Origin: Streptomyces asoensis | GTDB taxonomy: Bacteria; Actinomycetota; Actinomycetes; Streptomycetales; Streptomycetaceae | Reading direction: 5' to 3' | Length of the DNA: 64,000 bases | NCBI RefSeq assembly: GCF_016860545.1 | Contig: NZ_BNEB01000005.1 | Coordinates: 3,086,930 to 3,150,929 of the forward strand | In this document: positions 57,996-64,000 of the stretch, one piece after another | How positions within the stretch are numbered: position 1 is the stretch's first letter | How the letters are laid out: each line of letters opens with the position of its first letter | Position numbers and translations under genes: made by a program | The notes under the pieces: model-generated | The model's input: only the letters and a program-made list of their open reading frames with translations | Told to the model about the DNA's origin: nothing | Databases searched by the model: none

Positions 57996-58685
57996 ATGAA
58001 TCCGGTCCCCGGCTCGCCCGTGCGCATCGAGGGGTTCCTCGATCCGCGGTTGTCCAGATGGCTGTGGCTGGTGAAGTGGCTCCTCGCCGTTCCGCACTAC
58101 ATCGTGCTGTTCTTCCTGTGGATCGCGTTCTTCTTCGTGACCGTCGTGGCGTTCTTCGCCATCCTGTTCACCGGCCGGTATCCGGCCTCGCTCTTCGACT
58201 TCAACGTCGGTGTCATGCGCTGGAACTGGCGGGTCGCCTACTACGCCCACACGGCGCTCGGCACCGACCGCTACCCGCCGTTCACGCTGGCCGAGGTGGC
58301 CGACTACCCGGCGCACTTCGACGTGGCCCGTCCCGAGCGCCTCTCGCGCGGCCTGGTCCTGGTGAAGTGGTGGCTGCTCGCGATCCCGCAGTACATCGTC
58401 GTCGGGATGTTCGTCGGCGACTGGGGCTGGGGCGACCCGGACCACTGGCACGGCGGCGGCCTGGTCCCCTTCCTCTCGCTGGTCGCGGTGGTCGTCCTGG
58501 CCTTCACCGGCCGCTACCCCGTCCACCTCTTCGACTTCCTGCTCGGGCTGGCCCGCTGGGTGGCGCGGGTGGCCGTGTACGCGGCGCTCATGACCGACGT
58601 GTATCCGCCGTTCCGCCTGGACATGGGCCCCCGGGGCACCCCACCCCCGATGACCGGCACCGAGACGGCCGAGCCTGGCCGGTAG
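57996..58685 (+). CDS. DUF4389 membrane protein with internal duplication
   Basis: 229 aa, ATG with GAGGAG about 9 nt upstream. Two repeats of one unit: VKWLLAVPHYIVLFFLW ... FTGRYPASLFDFNVGVMRWNWRVAYYAHTALGTDRYPPFTL (about 25-102) and VKWWLLAIPQYIVVGMF ... FTGRYPVHLFDFLLGLARWVARVAVYAALMTDVYPPFRL (about 122-212). Each repeat has two hydrophobic helices, giving four TM segments. The FTGRYP, LFDF and YPPF elements mark DUF4389. Function unknown. Confidence 0.9.
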   Translation: MNPVPGSPVRIEGFLDPRLSRWLWLVKWLLAVPHYIVLFFLWIAFFFVTVVAFFAILFTGRYPASLFDFNVGVMRWNWRVAYYAHTALGTDRYPPFTLAEVADYPAHFDVARPERLSRGLVLVKWWLLAIPQYIVVGMFVGDWGWGDPDHWHGGGLVPFLSLVAVVVLAFTGRYPVHLFDFLLGLARWVARVAVYAALMTDVYPPFRLDMGPRGTPPPMTGTETAEPGR

Positions 58686-58749
58686 CGGCGGCGGGCCGGT
58701 GCCCGCGCGCGGAAATTCCGGTTGCCCCGGGTGGTGCGGCGGGGGCTCA

Positions 58750-59883
58750 ATGGCGGGCATGGCTGAGATCCGGGGTTCGTACGACGATCTGTTCACCGCC
58801 GTGCCCACCGCGTTGTCCGCGCTGCTGGACGCCGGGGACGTGGGCGGCTCGGTGGCCGTGTTCGTGGACGGTGAGCCGGTGGTGGACGTCTGGGGCGGGT
58901 TCGCCGACGCAGCGCGCGAGGTCCCCTGGCAGCGGGACACGATCGTCAACGTCTGGTCCGTCACGAAGACGATGACGGCGCTGTGCGCGCTGGTCCTGGC
59001 CGACCGGGGCGCTCTCGACCTGGACGCGCCGGTCGCCCGGTACTGGCCCGAGTTCGCGGCCGCGGGCAAGGAAACGCTGCTCGTGCGGCACACCCTCTCG
59101 CACACGGCGGGGCTGCCCGACTGGGACGGTCCGGTGGCGGAGCTCTTCGACTGGCCGGCCGCGACGGCCCGGCTGGCCGGGCAGGCTCCGCGGTGGGTGC
59201 CGGGGACCGCGGCCGGGTACCACTCGCTCACCCAGGGCTTTCTCGTGGGCGAGGTCGTGCGCCGGATCACCGGACGCGCGCCGGGCGCCTTCTTCGCCGA
59301 GGAGATCGCCGGTCCGCTGGGCGCCGACTTCCACATGGGGCTGCCGGCCGAGCTCGACCACCGGGCCGCCCCGACGGTCCCGCCGCCGTCCCGGGACGAG
59401 GACTACGTCGCGGGTGCGGCGAACGGCGCCTCGACCGCCGCCGGGTCCGCCGGCACCCCGACCGCGATCCGGCTCCGCGACGGCAACAGCCTGGCCTGGC
59501 GGCGGGCGCAGATCCCGGCGGCGAGCGGCTTCGGCAACGCCCGCTCGGTCGCGCTCGTCCAGTCGGCGATGGCCTGCGGGGGCGCGGTGGGCGGCGTACG
59601 GCTGCTGTCGCGGGCGGGCTGCGAACGCGCCTGGGAGGAACAGTTCGGCGGAGAGGACCGTGTCCTGGGCATGCCGATCAGCTGGGGTCTGGGCTACGGA
59701 CGCTTCGGCGGCACCTACGGGTGGGGCGGCTGGGGCGGCTCGACGGTCATGATCGAACCCGAGGGCCGTGTGGTGGTGGCGTACGTGACCAACCAGATGC
59801 GCGAACCCGCGCAGGACACCCGGGGGCTGGACCTGCTGATGGCCGCCCACGACGGCCTCGGGGGGCTGCGGGCCGATGGCTGA
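58750..59883 (+). CDS. Serine hydrolase, beta-lactamase/esterase EstB type
   Basis: 377 aa from ATG 58750 (ATG 58759 also possible). Class C beta-lactamase/DD-peptidase fold: SxxK motif NVWSVTKTMTAL (Ser70, Lys73), HTLSHTAGLPDWDG, the YxS/N-like motif in GYHSLTQGFLVGEVVRRITGR, and the C-terminal GWGGWGGSTVMIEPEGRVVVAYVTNQM in place of the K-T-G box. There is no signal peptide, so it acts in the cytoplasm. Such proteins are usually esterases or D-stereospecific amidases. Its stop overlaps the next start by 8 nt. Confidence 0.9.
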   Translation: MAGMAEIRGSYDDLFTAVPTALSALLDAGDVGGSVAVFVDGEPVVDVWGGFADAAREVPWQRDTIVNVWSVTKTMTALCALVLADRGALDLDAPVARYWPEFAAAGKETLLVRHTLSHTAGLPDWDGPVAELFDWPAATARLAGQAPRWVPGTAAGYHSLTQGFLVGEVVRRITGRAPGAFFAEEIAGPLGADFHMGLPAELDHRAAPTVPPPSRDEDYVAGAANGASTAAGSAGTPTAIRLRDGNSLAWRRAQIPAASGFGNARSVALVQSAMACGGAVGGVRLLSRAGCERAWEEQFGGEDRVLGMPISWGLGYGRFGGTYGWGGWGGSTVMIEPEGRVVVAYVTNQMREPAQDTRGLDLLMAAHDGLGGLRADG

Positions 59884-60760
59884 GACGACGGGGGGAAGCG
59901 CGGTGCCGAGCAGCGAGGCGGAGCCCGCCGGCGGTGACGGCGGACGCGGCGGCGGTGCCGTCGGCGGCCCGGTGTTCCTGGTCGGGGGCGGGTGGGACGA
60001 GGCGGCCGCCGGGATCGTCCACGGACCGTTCCTGCGCGCCGCGGCGGAGGCGTCCGCGGCGGCGCGCCCGCCCGGCGCACCGGCCGGGGCCGGGACGGCG
60101 CCCCGGATCCTCTGTGTGATCGTCGACGAGGGCGACGGGGCCGGACAGTTCGCTCGCTGGGAGGCCGCGCTGCGCACGGTGGGGGACTGCGCTCCCCTGC
60201 CGCTGCTGGTGCCGATCGGCGAGCGGCTGGACGCCGGTACGGTCCCCACGGACGTGGACGGGGTCCTCGTCTGCGGTGGGCTGACGCCCGCGTACCACGA
60301 GGCGTTCGGCGGGGGCCCCTCGTCGGCACCGTTCCTGCCCCCGGCACTCGCCCGGCGGGGCATCCCGTACGCCGGGTTCTCCGCGGGGGCGGTGATCGCG
60401 GCCCGCGACGCGGTGATCGGGGGCTGGCTGGTCGACGGGGCGGCGGTGTGCCCGCCGGACACCGCCGAGGACCTGGAGGAGGTCGACGTGCGCCCGGGGC
60501 TCGGGCTCGTGCCGTTCGGGGTGGACGTCCACGCCGCTCAGTGGGGGACGCTGGGGCGGCTGGCCGCGGCCGTCGCGGGCGGGCGGCTCGCGCACGGGGT
60601 GGCCGTCGACGAGAACACCGTGGTGGAGGTCGGTGGCGGGGCGGGTGACGGCCACGCGCGCGTGGCCGGGCTCGGACGGGCCCACCGCGTACGTCCCGCC
60701 CCGGGCGGCGGAGTCCTCGTACGGTCCTACGGCGACGGCGAGGTGTTCCCGGCCGTCTGA
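59876..60760 (+). CDS. Peptidase S51 / cyanophycinase-like protein
   Basis: 294 aa, translationally coupled to the preceding hydrolase (8-nt overlap). N-terminal 35 residues are Gly/Ser-rich. The core has the S51/class I amidotransferase-like fold: GPVFLVGGGWDEAAAG, ILCVIVDEGDG, VDGVLVCGGLTPAYHEAF, and the nucleophile elbow YAGFSAGAVIAAR with Ser in G-F-S-A-G, then GLGLVPFGVDVHAAQWGTLGRL with a His and VDENTVVEV. Family members cleave dipeptides with an N-terminal Asp or cyanophycin; substrate here unknown. Confidence 0.82.
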   Translation: MAETTGGSAVPSSEAEPAGGDGGRGGGAVGGPVFLVGGGWDEAAAGIVHGPFLRAAAEASAAARPPGAPAGAGTAPRILCVIVDEGDGAGQFARWEAALRTVGDCAPLPLLVPIGERLDAGTVPTDVDGVLVCGGLTPAYHEAFGGGPSSAPFLPPALARRGIPYAGFSAGAVIAARDAVIGGWLVDGAAVCPPDTAEDLEEVDVRPGLGLVPFGVDVHAAQWGTLGRLAAAVAGGRLAHGVAVDENTVVEVGGGAGDGHARVAGLGRAHRVRPAPGGGVLVRSYGDGEVFPAV

Positions 60761-60839
60761 CGCGGCGAAGGCCGTCCGACCGGACGAAGGCCGCCGGACC
60801 CGCTCCCGCGAGGACACCGGCGCCCCGCGGGGACGGCGA

Positions 60840-60868
60840 GGGCCCCCGGCGGCGTGTGCCGGGGGCCC
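60840..60868. terminator. Hairpin terminator between convergent genes
   Basis: Perfect 11-bp stem GGGCCCCCGGC (60840-60850) with its complement (60858-60868), 7-nt loop, between the S51-like gene and the alcohol dehydrogenase. Confidence 0.8.
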
Positions 60869-60909
60869 CACTCACGGTCGGCGGACGGCCGGGGCCGTCG
60901 GCGGGTCCG

Positions 60910-61950
60910 TCAGATCGTCGACGTGTCGATCACGAAGCGGTAGCGGACGTCGCTGGCGAGCACCCGCTCGTACGCCTCGTTGATCTGGTCGGCGCCGATC
61001 AGCTCGATCTCGGCGCCGAAGCCGTGTTCCGCACAGAAGTCCAGCATCTCCTGGGTCTCCTGGATGCCGCCGATGCCGGAACCGGCGAGCGTCTTGCGGC
61101 CGCCGATCACCGAGAACAGGTTGAGCGCGACCGGCTCCTCGGGCGCGCCCACGTTCACGAAGGCGCCGTCCGTGCGCAGCAGGGCGAGGTAGGCGTCCAG
61201 GTTCAGCGGGGCGGAGACCGTCGACAGGATGAGGTCGAAGGTGCCCTTGAGCTCCTCGAAGGTCTTCTCGTCGCTGGTGGCGTAGTAGTGGTCGGCGCCC
61301 AGCTTCAGGCCGTCGTCCTTCTTGCGCAGCGACTGCGACAGCACGGTCACCTCGGCGCCGAGGGCGTGCGCGATCTTGACGCCCATGTGCCCGAGGCCGC
61401 CCATGCCGAGGATCGCGACCTTCTTGCCGGGGCCGGCGTTCCAGTGCTTGAGCGGGGAGTACGTGGTGATGCCGGCGCAGAGCAGGGGCGCGGCCTCGTC
61501 GAGCTTGAGGCCCTCGGGGATGCGCACGACGTAGTTCTCGTCGACGACGATCTTCTGCGAGTAGCCGCCGTAGGTGGGCTCGCCGTCCTTGCCGACGGCG
61601 TTGTACGTGCCGACGCCGCCGCCCGTGCAGTACTGCTCGAGGCCGGCCTTGCAGTTGTCGCACTCGCGGCAGGAGTCGACGAGGCAGCCGACGCCCACGC
61701 GGTCGCCGACGGCGAACTTGGTGACGCCGGGGCCGACCTCGGACACGACGCCCGCGATCTCGTGGCCGGGCACCATCGGGAATATCGCCTCGCCCCAGCC
61801 CTCCCTGGCCTGGTGGATGTCCGAGTGGCAGATTCCGGCGAACTCGATGTCGATCAGGACGTCGAACTCGCGCACCTCTCGGCGTTCGATCGTCGTGCGC
61901 TCCAGCGGAGCCTTGGCGGCGGGTGCTGCGTACGCGGCTACGGTGGTCAT
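60910..61950 (-). CDS. Zinc-dependent NAD(P) alcohol dehydrogenase (cinnamyl-alcohol type)
   Basis: 346 aa medium-chain dehydrogenase. Catalytic zinc: FAGICHSDIHQ, PGHEIAG, and Cys in LLCAGITTYSPLKHW; structural zinc: four Cys in DSCRECDNCKAGLEQYC. Rossmann motif GMGGLGHMGVKIAHALGAEV. The YahK/CAD-like traits (VGVGCLVDSC, GGYSQKIVVDENYVVRIPEGL) point to NADP-dependent aldehyde reduction. Divergent from the XRE regulator, which probably controls it: this pair is common in actinomycetes. Confidence 0.93.
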   Translation of the reverse strand: MTTVAAYAAPAAKAPLERTTIERREVREFDVLIDIEFAGICHSDIHQAREGWGEAIFPMVPGHEIAGVVSEVGPGVTKFAVGDRVGVGCLVDSCRECDNCKAGLEQYCTGGGVGTYNAVGKDGEPTYGGYSQKIVVDENYVVRIPEGLKLDEAAPLLCAGITTYSPLKHWNAGPGKKVAILGMGGLGHMGVKIAHALGAEVTVLSQSLRKKDDGLKLGADHYYATSDEKTFEELKGTFDLILSTVSAPLNLDAYLALLRTDGAFVNVGAPEEPVALNLFSVIGGRKTLAGSGIGGIQETQEMLDFCAEHGFGAEIELIGADQINEAYERVLASDVRYRFVIDTSTI

Positions 61951-62123
61951 GCCGGGGATCTCCTAGCGGGGGGTTCGTGTTCCGGCCTGCCTTCCGGCCG
62001 GGTACGACGTTCAGCCTGCCCCATCGCCGGGGATTCACCCAGGTCACGCCTCTGCGTACGTCTGCTGTGCCTACCACTGGCGGGGTCAGGCTGGTGGGCG
62101 TACGACCGGGAATACTGGACGCC

Positions 62124-63029
62124 ATGGACGAACGCCCCGAACCGACCGGCGCCCCCCTGGACCGGCGTGCCGAGCTCAGCGAGTTCCTGCGTACCCGGCG
62201 GGCGAGGCTGAAGCCGGAGGACGTGGGGCTGGCCTCCTTCGGGCGGCACCGCAGGGTGCCGGGGCTGCGGCGCGAGGAGCTGGCCCAGCTGGCCGGGGTG
62301 TCCGTGGCGTACTACACGCGCCTGGAGCAGGGCAACGGGCGCAACGTGTCGGCGGAGGTGCTGGACTCGATCGCCAGGGCGCTGCGGCTGTCCGACGCCG
62401 AGCACGCGCATCTGACCCACCTGGCCAAGCCCAAGCACAAGAAGAAGCAGAGCGGGCCGCCCCAGCAGGTGCGCCCCGCGCTGCGGCAGCTGCTGGACAC
62501 CATGGACTCGGTGCCCGCGTACCTGGTCGGGCGGCGCACGGAGATCCTGGGCTGGAACCGGATGGCGGCGGCGCTGTTCGGCGACTGGGCGGAGCTGCCG
62601 GTGGCGGAGCGCAACTGGGCCCGGCTGGTCTTCCTGCGCCCCGACTACCGGGAGCTCTTCGTGGACTGGGAGCAGAAGGCGATCGACATCGTCTGCGCCC
62701 TGCGCATGGACGCCGGCTGCTACCCGGACGATCCGCGGCTGTCCGCGCTGGTGGGCGAGCTGTCGGTGAAGAGCGAGGACTTCCGGCGGCTGTGGGCGAC
62801 CCACGACGTCAAGGAGAAGAGCCACGGCGTGAAGCGGCTGAGGCATCCGCTGGTCGGCGAACTGTCCCTCAACTTCGAGGGGTTCAGGCTGACCGGGGAC
62901 GGCGAACAGACCATGGTGACGTATCACGCGGAGCCCGGGTCGGCCTCGGCGGAGGCGCTGCGGCTGCTGGCCAGCTGGGGTACGGACGCGACCCGGGCGG
63001 GGACCGGCTCCCAGACGCCCTCCGTCTGA
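62124..63029 (+). CDS. XRE-family regulator with MmyB-like ligand domain
   Basis: 301 aa from ATG 62124. N-terminal HTH (about 15-92): LSEFLRTRRARLKPEDVGLASFGRHRRVPGLRREELAQLAGVSVAYYTRLEQGNGRNVSAEVLDSIARALRLSDAEHAHL. C-terminal MmyB-type PAS-like domain (about 108-285): LRQLLDTMDSVPAYLVGRRTEILGWNRMAAALFGDW, RNWARLVFLRPDYRELFVDWE, HDVKEKSHGVKRLRHPLVGELSLNFEGF. MmyB domains bind fatty-acid-like ligands. The family often represses a divergent oxidoreductase gene, as here. Confidence 0.92.
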   Translation: MDERPEPTGAPLDRRAELSEFLRTRRARLKPEDVGLASFGRHRRVPGLRREELAQLAGVSVAYYTRLEQGNGRNVSAEVLDSIARALRLSDAEHAHLTHLAKPKHKKKQSGPPQQVRPALRQLLDTMDSVPAYLVGRRTEILGWNRMAAALFGDWAELPVAERNWARLVFLRPDYRELFVDWEQKAIDIVCALRMDAGCYPDDPRLSALVGELSVKSEDFRRLWATHDVKEKSHGVKRLRHPLVGELSLNFEGFRLTGDGEQTMVTYHAEPGSASAEALRLLASWGTDATRAGTGSQTPSV

Positions 63030-63068
63030 GAGCCCCTTGCCGGGAGTCCCTCCCCCGCCCGGCGGACG

Positions 63069-63869
63069 TCAGCCGCGGTACGGCGGGGTGACGCCCCATC
63101 CCCAGCGGGGCACGGGCTGCTCGGCGGGCGGCTTCGCGTCCGGTCCGGAGAAGTGGACGGCGAGCCGGGTGCCCCATTCCACGTAGGCGAGGAACGCCGA
63201 GCGGAACTCGGCGTCGGTCGGCAGTCCCGCCTCGTCGGCAGCGTCCTGCACCAGTTCGACCCAGCGGCGGCGCTGGGGCTCGGTGATGCCCCGTCCGAAG
63301 TGCTTGGCCACCATGTGGCTGTGGCCGCCCTGGGTCGCCGAGTAGGCCGCCGGGCCGCCGAAGACCTCCGCGAGCCAGAGCGCGACGTGCTCGGCGTGCT
63401 CGGCGGCGAGGCCCGCGAAGACCGGTGCGAGCAGGTCGTCCCGGAGCACCTTGGCGTAGAACACCTCGGTGAGCCTGGTGAAGGCCTCGGCCCCGCCCGC
63501 CCACGCGTACAGCGTGGGCACGGCGGAGCCCTGACCGCGTACCGAGGTGGCCTTGTAGTGCCGCATCTCGTCGATGTCCCCGACGTAGGGCCGGATCTCG
63601 GCGAGGAAGGCGGGGAACAGGTCCGAGGTGCGGAAGCCCTCCAGGTGGTCCTCGGTCGACGTCCAGGTGATCCGCAGGATGAAGTGACCGAAGTCCTCCT
63701 CGCAGCGGGCGAGTTCGTAGTCGACGCAGTGCGGGGAGGCCGCGAGTTCCCGCGCGGCCCGGGTGTACGCGGCCAGGAACTGCGCGGAGCGCTCCTGCGG
63801 GATCCGGTACCGGATGTACTCGACCGTGGTGCGGGGTGCGGCGGACGTGGCTGTCTCGGGTGCGGTCAT
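63069..63869 (-). CDS. ABM domain fused to group II truncated hemoglobin
   Basis: 266 aa from ATG 63869. Residues 8-115 form an antibiotic-biosynthesis-monooxygenase (ABM) domain: TVEYIRYRIPQERSAQFLAAYTRAARELAASPHCVDYELARCEEDFGHFILRITWTSTEDHLEGFRTSDLFPAFLAEI. Residues 120-245 are a truncated globin: TLYAWAGGAEAFTRLTEVFYAKVLRDDLLAPVFAGL, HVALWLAEVFGGPAAYS, and the haem-binding His region HSHMVAKHFG, with VEWGTRLAV near the end. This ABM-trHb chimera is known from Streptomyces. Expected to bind haem and react with O2 or NO; the substrate is unknown. Confidence 0.93.
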   Translation of the reverse strand: MTAPETATSAAPRTTVEYIRYRIPQERSAQFLAAYTRAARELAASPHCVDYELARCEEDFGHFILRITWTSTEDHLEGFRTSDLFPAFLAEIRPYVGDIDEMRHYKATSVRGQGSAVPTLYAWAGGAEAFTRLTEVFYAKVLRDDLLAPVFAGLAAEHAEHVALWLAEVFGGPAAYSATQGGHSHMVAKHFGRGITEPQRRRWVELVQDAADEAGLPTDAEFRSAFLAYVEWGTRLAVHFSGPDAKPPAEQPVPRWGWGVTPPYRG

Positions 63870-64000
63870 GGGACCACGCAAACACGGCGGGCCCCGCGGA
63901 GGCGCGTCTTCCGCCGTCCGTTCGCTCAGCGCACACTCCGCCGCGGGCACCCGCGGTGTCCCGCCCGGCCGGCGGGCCGGGCGGGACGGCGCGGGGTCAC

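Overview
The window is a piece of a very high-GC actinomycete chromosome, almost certainly Streptomyces. Reasons: strong G/C third-position bias, frequent GTG/TTG starts with GGAGG-type ribosome binding sites, a mycothiol S-conjugate amidase (mca), a GTP-dependent PEP carboxykinase, SigE-type ECF sigma factors, a chitinase with a DasR-type operator, and a truncated-hemoglobin/monooxygenase chimera known from Streptomyces. I see no rRNA, tRNA, CRISPR array or insertion sequence. The left end cuts through a histidine kinase; the right end lies in intergenic DNA.

Layout. 1-8153 (minus): a Tad/Flp pilus or secretion operon (Zn-ribbon protein, CpaB, CpaE/TadZ, two TadE-like pseudopilins, TadA/CpaF ATPase, TadB, TadC, histidine kinase). 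8.4-16.3 kb: secreted GH18 chitinase, ECF sigma factor with a membrane protein, an atypical Nramp transporter, an M14 carboxypeptidase and two small PH-like proteins. 16.3-23.4 kb: a divergent sugar-acid/D-amino-acid cluster (GntP permease, RidA, IclR, PfkB kinase // D-serine-dehydratase-type PLP enzyme, D-aminoacylase-type amidohydrolase). Read together, the enzymes fit N-acetyl-D-glucosaminate (the oxidised end of LPMO-cut chitin) -> D-glucosaminate -> 2-keto-3-deoxygluconate (KDG) -> KDPG. 23.4-27.7 kb: secreted protease, a frameshifted membrane-protein gene, alaA. 27.9-32.4 kb: a four-gene operon coupling TelA to two solute-binding-like proteins, one fused to a vWA domain. 32.6-38.2 kb: pckG, a hemolysin-III/PAQR protein behind a palindrome, a decayed MFS gene with an intact TetR, and a Mut7-C protein.

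38.2-54.1 kb is mostly conserved chromosomal housekeeping: YyaL-type thioredoxin protein, a large membrane STAND/TPR ATPase, mca, DUF4307, greA, a DrrAB-like ABC exporter, threonine ammonia-lyase, MarR, a degenerate sigma-like protein, cystathionine gamma-synthase and small secreted or membrane proteins. 54.3-57.2 kb is a second sugar-acid module: mannonate-dehydratase-family enzyme behind a natural fusion of a GntR/FCD regulator with a gluconokinase. 57.5-63.9 kb holds small membrane proteins, a beta-lactamase-like hydrolase coupled to an S51-like peptidase, a cinnamyl-alcohol-type dehydrogenase divergent from an XRE/MmyB regulator, and the ABM-truncated hemoglobin.

Most striking: the predicted oxidised-chitin (glucosaminate) cluster with paired palindromes in its divergent promoter, the TelA/PBP/vWA operon, the regulator-kinase fusion, and two independent decayed genes. 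Functions are inferred from sequence motifs only; no database search was run.
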